DNA from: JANQMY01 sp965228775
Lineage (GTDB): Bacteria > Pseudomonadota > Alphaproteobacteria > JANQMY01
NCBI GenBank assembly: GCA_965228775.1
Contig: OZ245840.1
Span: 1,984,001-2,048,000 of the forward strand
Reading direction: 5' to 3'
DNA: 64,000 nucleotides
The notes under the pieces were generated by a model. It was given only the letters and a program-made list of their open reading frames with translations. It was not told where the DNA came from and made no database searches. Below, piece after piece: positions 53,730-61,830 of this stretch. Both the position numbers and the translations under genes were made by a program. Within the stretch, counting starts at the first letter, position 1; every line of letters starts with the position of its first letter.

Positions 53730-54761
53730 CTACTTTAGAAGAAAACGTCTTAGTGGAACGTCCACTTCATCCATTTTTGGCCGCCCCCTCTCTTGCGCCA
53801 AGATGCCACCGGCCTCGCGCCCTACACCGAGCACATCGGATGGCGAAACTCCGAAATGCTCGCGAAACGCTCGACTGAAATGCGCCGGCGAACTGAACCC
53901 CCATTGATTTGCGATGAGAGCAATACGCCCGCGGATGGCCGGACCATTGGCAATATCGTTCAATGCCCGGTCCAGCCGATGCAGCAAGAGGAAATGTTGA
54001 AGGCCGCCGGGCTCGAAATCACGAAAAACTGTCGCACGTGACACGTCGAATTTACGGCACAGTGTTTCCACGTTTAGGCCGAGGTCATGGATGTTATCAA
54101 TGACGAAACGGTGCATGACGGCCCGCCGCGCCGAAACAGCCTGCATCTTCGAACTCTCGTCAGCGGTATCACCGGCAATCAGGCTCCGCAGCATCCCCGT
54201 CAGCATGTCCGCCATGCCGCGCGCTTCTTTGAAGTCGGCATTAGGCAGTTGCTCCAGGATCATAAGAGCGAACTTACTCAAGATGTGTCCCGAAGCAGTC
54301 GCATTTGCAAATGTAAGAGACGACGCGTGCTGCCCCGGCTCATACCCGATCGCTTGGTAAGGAATCATCGCCGTCTGCAGTGTCATACGGCCGGAAATAG
54401 TTCGGCGGTCGCATGCGTAGTCAAACAGATGGACGTCGTGAAGGCCATGTTGGGTCGGCTTACCGTCCTGAAGCGTCCGGCCGCCCCCATCCCTGTACGC
54501 CGTCATAAAAAGATATTCATGTACACCTGAGCGATTATGTTTGCTCCGGCGGTGGTCCAATATGGACGCATCGTTTTTGACCAAACCAAAACACACATCC
54601 CCGGTGTCCCACGCCTCCGCAGAACCGTAAAATTGCGGATTGTCCTTATCGATCGGGGCAACGTCATGCATCTCCCGCATATTATCTACCCAGAATTCCT
54701 GGCGCAGAGCGGGATCGATGCTTTCTGTACTGAGTTTACCGTAAGGGACATTGCTTGACAT
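53730..54761 (-). CDS. AraC-family regulator, array member 4
   Basis: This protein of 343 residues starts at the ATG at 54761 (MSSNVPYGKLSTESIDP), chosen because it aligns with the other three and has TAGGA 9 bases ahead. In-frame ATGs at 54779 and 54770 are alternatives. The sensing domain contains EYLFMTAYRDGGGRTLQDG. The recognition part contains VETLCRKFDVSRATVFRDFEPGG and ALIANQWGFSSPAHFSRAFREHFGVSPSDV. It is the first gene of the array in transcription order. Weak motif copies lie just upstream at 54791 and 54846. Confidence 0.9.
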   Translation of the reverse strand: MSSNVPYGKLSTESIDPALRQEFWVDNMREMHDVAPIDKDNPQFYGSAEAWDTGDVCFGLVKNDASILDHRRSKHNRSGVHEYLFMTAYRDGGGRTLQDGKPTQHGLHDVHLFDYACDRRTISGRMTLQTAMIPYQAIGYEPGQHASSLTFANATASGHILSKFALMILEQLPNADFKEARGMADMLTGMLRSLIAGDTADESSKMQAVSARRAVMHRFVIDNIHDLGLNVETLCRKFDVSRATVFRDFEPGGLQHFLLLHRLDRALNDIANGPAIRGRIALIANQWGFSSPAHFSRAFREHFGVSPSDVLGVGREAGGILAQERGRPKMDEVDVPLRRFLLK

Positions 54762-54845
54762 GTGAGACATTCCTACCAACCAAAACTCCGTGAGACTCTC
54801 GTGATAGTTGACCGCATAATAACCTGACAGATTTAATATGAGTCG

Positions 54846-54862
54846 CGAGACTACGCAACAAT
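54846..54862 (+). promoter_or_regulatory. Weak surface-regulon motif between AraC array and TIGR03032 gene
   Basis: CGAGACTACGCAACAAT fits TGAGA-N8-CAA with one mismatch, in the divergent gap, 71 bp upstream of the TIGR03032-family start. A half match, TGAGACTCTC, also lies at 54791-54800. Confidence 0.3.
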
Positions 54863-54932
54863 TACGGCAAGCATCCTTAAAGATTCACTTAAAGATTTAT
54901 CGTCAGAGTCAAGAATATACAGAACACTGACT

Positions 54933-56063
54933 ATGCAATTTGATGGGGAACACATGCCGACAGAGAAGACCGATACGCTTCAAACTCCCGCACCGCCGCA
55001 AGAACCAAACGCGAGAACCGATATTTCATTCTCCAGCGGCCTGAAATCCTTTCTTCAATCTAACCAAGTTTCACTGGCCTTCACGTCCTATCAGAGCGGG
55101 AATCTCTACCTGTTCGGTCCGGGAACCGATGAAAAACTGGCAATGCACCAGGCCGCCTATCCGCAGGCCATGGGCGTCGTGGGGAATGCGCACCGCATTT
55201 ATCTGGCTTCCCACAGCCAGATAGTGCGTTTGGAAAACGTCCTGGCTCCCGGACAAAGAGCCAACAACAAACACGACAGGGTGTATGTTCCACGAAATTT
55301 TCAGACAACCGGCGCCGTCGATCTCCATGAGATTGGCGTATGCGCAGACGGGAAGATTGTTTTCATCAACACCAAATACTCGTGTCTTTGCGAGTTTAGT
55401 CTGACTCATAGTTTTCGTCCGATTTGGAAACCCAAATTCATATCGAAGCTTGCACCGGAAGACCGCTGCCATCTCAACGGTTTAGCTATGAAAGATGGAA
55501 AACCTCGTTTTGCATCGGCCATCTGCCGTTCCGACATTGTCGACGGATGGCGCGATCGCCGCCACGACGGCGGCGTCATAATTGACATCGAAACGGATGA
55601 AGTCATTTCTGAGAATTTGTCGATGCCGCATTCGCCTCGAGTGCATGGAGAACAAATATGGGTCGCCAATTCCGGAACGGGTGAAATTGGATTTATAGAC
55701 CGCGATAATAAGCGCTTTCAGCCATTTGCTTTCTGCCCCGGTTTTATTCGCGGCCTCGCCTTTCTGGGCGACTACGCCATCGTCACCTTGTCGAAACCGC
55801 GCTACAAAAGGTTTGACGGCTTGCAACTTGCCGATGCCCTGGAACAAAGAGATGCAGACCCCTGGTGTGGCGTTCAGATCATCTCACTGACCGATGGCTC
55901 GGTCGCGCATTGGATTCGATTTGACGGCGCAATCCAAGAATTGTTCGACGTTTGCGTGCTGCCGGGTGTAATGGACGCCATTACACTTGGCCCTCAGTCC
56001 GCCGAAATACAAAATTTCATCACGATTGAGGAGCCAATATGGACGTTGGCGGAGGCGTGCTAA
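54933..56063 (+). CDS. TIGR03032-family protein of unknown function
   Basis: This 376-residue cytoplasmic protein has beta-propeller-like sequence. Recognisable family stretches are SLAFTSYQSGNLYLFG near the start, FQTTGAVDLHEIGVCADGKIVFINTKYSCL in the middle, then CHLNGLAMKDGKPRFASAIC and the middle repeat MPHSPRVHGEQIWVANSGTGEIGFID. Family function is unknown. Members often lie beside surface-polymer or large repeat-protein genes. It is read divergently from the AraC array. The first about 30 residues are Pro/Thr-rich and the true start may be the internal ATG at 54954. Confidence 0.82.
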   Translation: MQFDGEHMPTEKTDTLQTPAPPQEPNARTDISFSSGLKSFLQSNQVSLAFTSYQSGNLYLFGPGTDEKLAMHQAAYPQAMGVVGNAHRIYLASHSQIVRLENVLAPGQRANNKHDRVYVPRNFQTTGAVDLHEIGVCADGKIVFINTKYSCLCEFSLTHSFRPIWKPKFISKLAPEDRCHLNGLAMKDGKPRFASAICRSDIVDGWRDRRHDGGVIIDIETDEVISENLSMPHSPRVHGEQIWVANSGTGEIGFIDRDNKRFQPFAFCPGFIRGLAFLGDYAIVTLSKPRYKRFDGLQLADALEQRDADPWCGVQIISLTDGSVAHWIRFDGAIQELFDVCVLPGVMDAITLGPQSAEIQNFITIEEPIWTLAEAC

Positions 56064-56095
56064 AGAAAAAAACGTCAGCCAAGAAGAGACCTCCT

Positions 56096-56112
56096 TGAGA
56101 CTCTCAGACAAG
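56096..56112 (+). promoter_or_regulatory. Surface-regulon motif downstream of the TIGR03032 gene
   Basis: TGAGACTCTCAGACAAG, followed by TT. It lies 33 bp after the TIGR03032-family stop codon. Confidence 0.5.
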
Positions 56113-56526
56113 TTAGAACACCACCACCATGGCAGGCCGCAGGGCACACGGCATAAGCCGTGGCGCCCCGGGCACTTTTCGTCTCTGGAAAATCACAGAC
56201 GCGCCCCGTAGATCGACGAGATCGAATTACGCCTTAATCACATCAGAGAATACCCGCACGCCGTTAAACCGCCCCCCACGCTGCCCACATTGACCACTCG
56301 GCGATTATAAAGGTGGAAGGTCTGCCGGCCTTCACTGCCCGCCAGCACATAGAACGCAAAATTGAGGCGATGCGAATTCGCATTCTCGGAATATTTTTCA
56401 AAAAAATTCGGCCACTTCTTTCCGGTGGTGAGACTGACCGCATACGAGCCTTATACTCTTTGGGCCATTCATCAATATTGTCCGTCAATTATGGTCACAT
56501 ACCATTACGATGTACACAAACAATAT

Positions 56527-56543
56527 TGAGACTACCGATCAAG
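56527..56543 (+). promoter_or_regulatory. Surface-regulon motif upstream of the TorF-type porin gene
   Basis: TGAGACTACCGATCAAG, 103 bp upstream of the porin start codon and in the same orientation as the gene. Confidence 0.55.
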
Positions 56544-56646
56544 CTCTACGTCAAAACATTCATCATGATTTAAGAAGGCGGCGGATATCGTTTCAGCATT
56601 ACAAGAATTAATTCCGACGCGGATCATTTTGGAAAGACGTAGCCCC

Positions 56647-57354
56647 ATGACCTTCGCCCGATTTAAGTTGCCTCTCGTAATTGCCTTGGCAAGCTGGCCC
56701 ACCATCGCTTCCGGACAAACGGAAGAAGCGACCGATACGCCATTCATCGAAGTTTCCACGAATGTCAGCGTCGTTTCGGATTACCGCTTCCGGGGAATCA
56801 GCTTGAGCGATCGCGACCCGGCCTTGCAAGGCGGCATTGATTTTAGCACGGCCCCTGGCTTCTTCTTCGGCGCCTGGGCGTCGACGGTGGCCGATACCGG
56901 CGGATCGAATATCGAGCTTGACCTCTACGGAGGGTATGCAAATGCAATCGCGGGAATTGACTATTCCGTTTCCGTGGTCGGGTATGTGTATCCGGGCGGT
57001 GAGGACGTCAATTATGTAGAGCTCTTTGCAAATGCCGAAAAGTCAATTGATGACGCAACGTTCAAACTCGAATTTGCCTACATTCCAGAGCAAAACAACT
57101 TTGAAGACGACAATTTCTATGTAAGTACCGGAGTGGATGTCGCCCTGCCGAAGGTTCCGCTAACGCTTAATCTAAGCGCGGGCCGGGAAAGCAGTGTCGG
57201 ATTCCGTAAGTGGGATTGGCTTGCGGGCGTTTCGTGGTCTTACGAGAACCTCACGCTATCCGCGGCCTATGTGGACACGAATTATGACGATGTGAGCGAA
57301 GCCGGCCGGTTGGGCCGTGCTGGTGCAGTCGTATCTTTGACCGCGGAATTTTAG
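56647..57354 (+). CDS. TorF-family putative outer-membrane porin (TIGR02001)
   Basis: This protein of 235 residues starts at the ATG at 56647. It has a signal peptide (FKLPLVIALASWPTIASGQT) and a beta-barrel with the family's opening NVSVVSDYRFRGISLSDRDPALQGGIDF. Strands then alternate (FFFGAWASTV, NIELDLYGGYA, YSVSVVGYVYPGG) and it ends in RLGRAGAVVSLTAEF with terminal Phe. Function is unproven. Members are thought to be outer-membrane channels. It has its own terminator and a motif copy upstream, so it probably belongs to the same regulon as the autotransporters. Confidence 0.87.
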   Translation: MTFARFKLPLVIALASWPTIASGQTEEATDTPFIEVSTNVSVVSDYRFRGISLSDRDPALQGGIDFSTAPGFFFGAWASTVADTGGSNIELDLYGGYANAIAGIDYSVSVVGYVYPGGEDVNYVELFANAEKSIDDATFKLEFAYIPEQNNFEDDNFYVSTGVDVALPKVPLTLNLSAGRESSVGFRKWDWLAGVSWSYENLTLSAAYVDTNYDDVSEAGRLGRAGAVVSLTAEF

Positions 57355-57368
57355 ACACAGCACTCAGC

Positions 57369-57392
57369 AAGACTGAGGGGTATCTCAGTCTT
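57369..57392 (+). terminator. Terminator after the porin gene
   Basis: AAGACTGAG (57369-57377) pairs with CTCAGTCTT (57384-57392) around a 6-base loop, ending in a short T-tract (CTTTCGTCT). It lies 15 bp after the stop codon. Confidence 0.75.
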
Positions 57393-57979
57393 TCGTCTAT
57401 CCCCCCAGGCAGGCGGTCGCCGATTTGATCGGTGTACTACCTTCCTTTAGGCTCTGAAACTTTCCTAGAGTCGTTTTGGTTTTGAACACAACACAAAATC
57501 GGCTCTAGACGAATCCAGTAATTACTTGAATCGTTGTTGCGAACGGCCTGAGGGCGGCGTGACAATCCAGAGCAACATGATCCGTGCGAGCTCATCTGGA
57601 TCGCGCCGCCGTTTTGTCTGCAACTGCAATACCTGCCCACCCACAAATATCTGACATCGGCCAATCCCCCAAATACGGTACCCTACGGGTGCCCTGGCTG
57701 CGCGCATTGCGCGGCTTGAGGACTCGGCTATCGAGATAGGAGGGATAGACAAGCCCTCCCTTACGATGACGTCACATCTGCAACTAGCAAACCAATCCAA
57801 CTTGGAAAAACGCTGGATCAAGACGGTTTGAAACGAACACGCCAATCTGCGATGACCCCGCAGTTGTATTTCGGGGTTAAGCGATGAACCGTTTGTCACC
57901 GACGGCTGAACATATCGCCGCAACACGATCTACTTTGGAAGCGCCTTTGGCGAAGTGGCGGAAGCCTCAACTGCTGCCA
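57393..57979. other. Intergenic region without recognised gene
   Basis: These 587 bp lie between the convergent porin and hypothetical genes. The longest frame (57522-57926, minus) is Arg/Ser-rich with no family features and no good ribosome binding site. I see no repeat or RNA gene. Confidence 0.4.
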
Positions 57980-59875
57980 TCATTTTTCATCATCACCAAA
58001 GTCAATTATGTCAGCGAGTTCTACGCCAAATCTTTGACCCCCGACTCCAAATCTTTTGTCCTGTTCACCGGAGTCGGATGGTTTGTATTTCTCTCCCAGG
58101 CCCTCGTATTCATCGAAATCTAGCAGGCTCGCATCATAAAGCTGATCAAGAGTATTTCGGCGTGACAATTCGGAGCTCTCATTATCAGCGCCCGGGCCGG
58201 TCTCCGCCTCCAGTTCTTCGGATTTCGTTTCTTTGCCCATCGTCGAATTCGGGAGAAAGCCCTCTGTCACGGTTTGGCGCTTTGGCCCCTCCACCATCAA
58301 CAAATTTTGCAATTCGAGACACTGAAGCGCGTAGCGCATTTCCTGAAGTTTACCGAGATCATTGTGGGCCGCATGATCAACGAAGTTGCCCCGTATCCTT
58401 TGCCTCCGCGAAATACGCTCAAGCATGGCGTCGTTGTCGGCCAAGACGTCCTTTAGATCACGAGCGAGCTGCTTGCGCTCATCCTGTGTAAGATCGCCAA
58501 AGCGCTCGACAAATGGTAGAAGGTTGCGAGCTCCGCTGTTGTACATTGTCGATGCATCTTCAAGCGAGGCATGGCCTTCCGAGTCCGATTTTCCATAAAG
58601 AGTTCGCGGAACTTCAATCGATTGGTTAAGGCGCTCCTTCATTCCCGCCGTGTAGGCACTACCAAGATCAAAATCGGCGATACCGTCCAACATCTTTCGA
58701 TCAACCGTTTTGTAGGATACAGTGAGGCTCTGAGCGGAGACACGGCGCAAATGTGGCACTAGCGACAATGTTTCCAGCAACTGATCCACGGCAATATCTC
58801 TGCAGCCCTTCAGCACTTCCTTATCTATCTTACTAAGATCATCCCTATTTAGAGCGGCATCGAGTTCCTGTTGAAGGAATGCCGCACTTTTTTCACAATG
58901 TTCCACGATCCGATTAGATAACTCCGCGCGGACATCATTGCTGCAGAGGTCGTCGGGATAAGTCAGTGTTCGGAGTTCTCTGACAAGGGCCCGGTTCTCA
59001 TCAGCAATTCCCCTTAACTTGTCCGCCGCAATTGATGGCGTTACATCGGCCACCTTTTCAAGTCTATGATTGAGAGTGTTCAATCGGCCCGCTGCAACGT
59101 CAATCCGGCACTGTAAGTCTGTCACTTCATAAAGTGCCCGCACATTATCGGCTCCAAACGCTATTCCCGGTAAGTCGGCGTTTTGCTGAATGGCCTCTAT
59201 CGTATCGACAGCCCGACTGATATTCTCGCTTGAAAGACCACCAGCCAGAATGAATGTGCCGTCGCCCCCTTTAACAGCGCCAAGTTCATACATGACGCGA
59301 TTAGCGGCTGCCTCTTGGTCGGCAGCAGTGGACGTGCCAGACGTGTCTGACGTAATGATGTCGTGCAAAATCGCACTGTAAAGGCGCCGCGTTCCTTCAG
59401 CGACAGTCGACGCGCTTGGCGATATACGGCTTGCGCTTACGCCACTCCTCTGATTTTGAAGATCACCGCTACGGTCTTCCAAATTCAGTCCGTATTCTTC
59501 CCGTGCGGCCTGTATGATTTTTTGGACTTTATCGAGGTCGCCGAAGTCGACCCGATATTCGCCATCATGCTCCAACGCGATTTGATCCAAGACATGTTGC
59601 CCGATGGTGCGATCGCCGACTGTCTGAAACCCGTATTGGCGATCGATCGCATTGCGAATTGCGTCGGCTGCCCCTGCGAACTTTTCAGCGCGAACGGATT
59701 CATCGCCCAGAGGGTTGAAGTTGAACATTTTAAGGTATAGCTCACCGCCCTTAAGCCGGATCTGTGCCCCCGCACGCTGCCATAACGCGCTCTCCTTGAT
59801 CTTCTCGTGAAGCTGGTCGAAGGTTAGGTCTTGATGTTCAATGGGTGCACTTTTTAGAATGTCGTTTATGCTCAT
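57980..59875 (-). CDS. Hypothetical protein (631 aa) coupled to the phosphatase
   Basis: I do not recognise this family. The 631-residue protein is soluble, mostly helical, and has no signal peptide or membrane segment. Its N-terminal part (SINDILKSAPIEHQDLTFDQLHEKIKESALWQRAGAQIRLKGGELYLKMF, in parts) looks like a folded domain. The middle (about 240-450) is charged and heptad-like. The C-terminus is acidic (ELADIIDFGDDEK). Its ATG overlaps the stop of the SpoIIE-type phosphatase gene by 4 bases, so both are made together. A substrate or effector of that phosphatase is a fair guess. Confidence 0.75.
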   Translation of the reverse strand: MSINDILKSAPIEHQDLTFDQLHEKIKESALWQRAGAQIRLKGGELYLKMFNFNPLGDESVRAEKFAGAADAIRNAIDRQYGFQTVGDRTIGQHVLDQIALEHDGEYRVDFGDLDKVQKIIQAAREEYGLNLEDRSGDLQNQRSGVSASRISPSASTVAEGTRRLYSAILHDIITSDTSGTSTAADQEAAANRVMYELGAVKGGDGTFILAGGLSSENISRAVDTIEAIQQNADLPGIAFGADNVRALYEVTDLQCRIDVAAGRLNTLNHRLEKVADVTPSIAADKLRGIADENRALVRELRTLTYPDDLCSNDVRAELSNRIVEHCEKSAAFLQQELDAALNRDDLSKIDKEVLKGCRDIAVDQLLETLSLVPHLRRVSAQSLTVSYKTVDRKMLDGIADFDLGSAYTAGMKERLNQSIEVPRTLYGKSDSEGHASLEDASTMYNSGARNLLPFVERFGDLTQDERKQLARDLKDVLADNDAMLERISRRQRIRGNFVDHAAHNDLGKLQEMRYALQCLELQNLLMVEGPKRQTVTEGFLPNSTMGKETKSEELEAETGPGADNESSELSRRNTLDQLYDASLLDFDEYEGLGEKYKPSDSGEQDKRFGVGGQRFGVELADIIDFGDDEK

Positions 59876-61545
59876 GATACCAACTCCATCTCGGTATTCT
59901 TCGCCGTAGGTGCCGGCGCCCCTTCAAAACGTATGGTCAGAACCGCAATATCGTCAGACTGCGGCACTGCACCCGCAAAACTATGAACACTTTCAACCAG
60001 TCCCTGCGCGATTTGACGGGCAGACCGGTCACCGCTCACCTTCCTTAAGGCATCTTCGATACGTACAGCTGTGTACATCTCTTCCTGAGCGTTTTCGGCT
60101 TCCGTAATCCCATCCGTAAACAGAATAATCGCGTCGCCCGGTGAAAGTTGGAAACGGGCCGCTTCATAGGGGACGCCTTCGACCGCCCCCAATGCTACGC
60201 CGCCGCTTTTGTTTAACCGCTCAACCCGACCGTCCGCGTAGAAGATAAAGGGAGGTTCATGGCCGCCATCGCTGTATTCCACGGTACCGTCCCGCAAATC
60301 CAGCACCCCCGCAAAAGCCGTTACAAACAACTGTCCGGCATTGTCGCGTGCCAAGGCTGCGTTGACCTGCGCCATGATCTCTGCCGTCGATAAATCGGCA
60401 TGTGCCTGCGCCTTGAACAGGGTTTTTGTCATCGCCATGAAGAGGGCCGCCGGAACGCCCTTTCCGGAAACGTCTCCAATCACAAAGAAAAGCCGATGCT
60501 CATCAATCAGGAAGAAATCATAGAGATCCCCTCCTACCTGCTTCGCGGGTTCCAGCAAGGCAAAAACATCCACATCGGACCGGTCCGGAAATGGCGGAAA
60601 CTTGCTTGGCAACATTCCGATTTGAATATCGTGCGCGGCGGACAATTCGCCTTCCACACGCTCGCGGGCCGCTGTCGCCGATTCCACCTCCACCAAATAT
60701 TGCTCCAAACGAGAGATCATCGCCGCCATCGCTTCAGCCAAGCTCCCGACCTCATCGCCGCGTGATGTTCCTATCTCTTTAACCGATGACAGTTCCATTT
60801 CGTTGGGTTCGAAATCGTGTTGAGCCATGCTCCGCGTAAATGCCGTTAAGCTCACCAGCGGCTGCACGATGCGCGCCACCAGCAGCCACCCCACAATCAT
60901 GGAAAGCACAAACATCGCAACGCCAATGAAGATCGACTTCATCAGTGCATCGATTATCCGGTCGTTCAACATACCGAGATCCACGTCAGCGCCGATAACA
61001 TACATTGTCCCGCCGGCTTCCTTGACGGGCATATAGATCGACCGGAAGCGGCCGAACGAGTCGCTGTATTCATCGAATCGCGTACGGCCGTCGGCGAAAG
61101 TCATGTAAAGATGAACAGGAGCCGTATCATAAAGAGTGAAAAAACGGGTCTCTTCGCCGTCGCGAATTTCCTCTGGTGTGGCGCTGGTTGAGACTGTCCG
61201 AATATCACTACCGAATTTCATGTATGTATAAACGTAAACAAGCTCTGACTGATTGGCGAACATCGAAAGACGGTTTAGAAGCCGATCATATTCTTCTTCC
61301 GGCACTTCTTGAGACTCTGAGACAAGATCATGATAGCCCTCCGGAATCATCTCCTTGACCGCATTCACTGCAGTTTGCAGCTGATTGTCGATTCCCGAGA
61401 TAATCTCTGCCCGGCTTATCGAGTACAAAAAGGTCGAATATGCCGAGGCCGAAATGAGATTCAGTGTAAAGAGCAGTATCAGCAACTGTGGTTTCAGCCC
61501 CAGACCGCGCCGTTTCTTTGCCGCTAATACCGTTTCAGAATCCAT
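59872..61545 (-). CDS. Membrane HAMP/SpoIIE-type serine phosphatase
   Basis: This protein of 557 residues starts at the ATG at 61545 (AAGGAAGGAA ahead). A first transmembrane helix is LLILLFTLNLISASAYSTFLY. An extracytoplasmic sensor domain of about 170 residues, a second helix (SIFIGVAMFVLSMIVGWLLV) and a HAMP segment (QPLVSLTAFTRSMAQHDFEP) follow. The PP2C/SpoIIE domain has AKQVGGDLYDFFLIDEHRLFFVIGDVSGKGVPAALFM, EYSDGGHEPPF and IILFTDGITEAEN; the metal-binding Asp residues are present (GGDLYD, GDVSGKG, TDG). It senses an outside signal and dephosphorylates a partner, often an anti-sigma-factor antagonist. A longer GTG start at 61575 is less likely. Confidence 0.9.
   Translation of the reverse strand: MDSETVLAAKKRRGLGLKPQLLILLFTLNLISASAYSTFLYSISRAEIISGIDNQLQTAVNAVKEMIPEGYHDLVSESQEVPEEEYDRLLNRLSMFANQSELVYVYTYMKFGSDIRTVSTSATPEEIRDGEETRFFTLYDTAPVHLYMTFADGRTRFDEYSDSFGRFRSIYMPVKEAGGTMYVIGADVDLGMLNDRIIDALMKSIFIGVAMFVLSMIVGWLLVARIVQPLVSLTAFTRSMAQHDFEPNEMELSSVKEIGTSRGDEVGSLAEAMAAMISRLEQYLVEVESATAARERVEGELSAAHDIQIGMLPSKFPPFPDRSDVDVFALLEPAKQVGGDLYDFFLIDEHRLFFVIGDVSGKGVPAALFMAMTKTLFKAQAHADLSTAEIMAQVNAALARDNAGQLFVTAFAGVLDLRDGTVEYSDGGHEPPFIFYADGRVERLNKSGGVALGAVEGVPYEAARFQLSPGDAIILFTDGITEAENAQEEMYTAVRIEDALRKVSGDRSARQIAQGLVESVHSFAGAVPQSDDIAVLTIRFEGAPAPTAKNTEMELVS
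61310..61326 (+). promoter_or_regulatory. Surface-regulon motif match inside the phosphatase gene
   Basis: TGAGACTCTGAGACAAG is an exact fit to TGAGA-N8-CAAG within coding sequence, on the strand opposite the gene. It could be chance or a working intragenic site. Confidence 0.25.
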
Positions 61546-61670
61546 CGTTTGCAGTTCCTTCCTTGAAGACAGCACTACAATAGCCAGGCTTGTTCAATAA
61601 ACGGTTTCTAAAGACGCCGTTTCTCCAATTTTTGCTCACTGAAAAACAATATGTATACGCACTATTTTGA

Positions 61671-61687
61671 TGAGACTGACAGACAAG
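61671..61687 (+). promoter_or_regulatory. Surface-regulon motif between phosphatase and transporter genes
   Basis: TGAGACTGACAGACAAG, followed by TT as in the 56096 copy. It lies in the divergent gap, 143 bp upstream of the transporter start and in its orientation, and about 125 bp from the phosphatase start. Confidence 0.5.
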
Positions 61688-61830
61688 TTGGATAATCAGT
61701 ATTCACCGCTTCTTAGCAACTCTCTGAAAATAGTACGTAATGATAAGGCTGGACACGGACTACAAACCGGCAATCCAATCTAAATGCGTGACCTGCCGCA
61801 GCAGAGAATACGAATACGGAGGACAGACGG

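Larger units (their letters stand above)
56064..56646. other. Intergenic region with two motif copies ahead of the porin gene
   Basis: These 583 bp hold no convincing gene. Full copies of the 17-bp motif occur at 56096-56112 and 56527-56543, and a partial one (TGAGACTGACCGC) at 56429. The second full copy is in the same place relative to the next gene as the copies ahead of the autotransporters. Confidence 0.55.

Noticed and set aside
56313..56573. Plus-strand 86-codon frame before the porin gene
   Set aside because: It runs over the motif copy at 56527, has no ribosome binding site and no family features.
57522..57926. Minus-strand 134-codon frame downstream of the porin gene
   Set aside because: Arg/Ser-rich, no recognisable domain, no ribosome binding site and no gene-like context.
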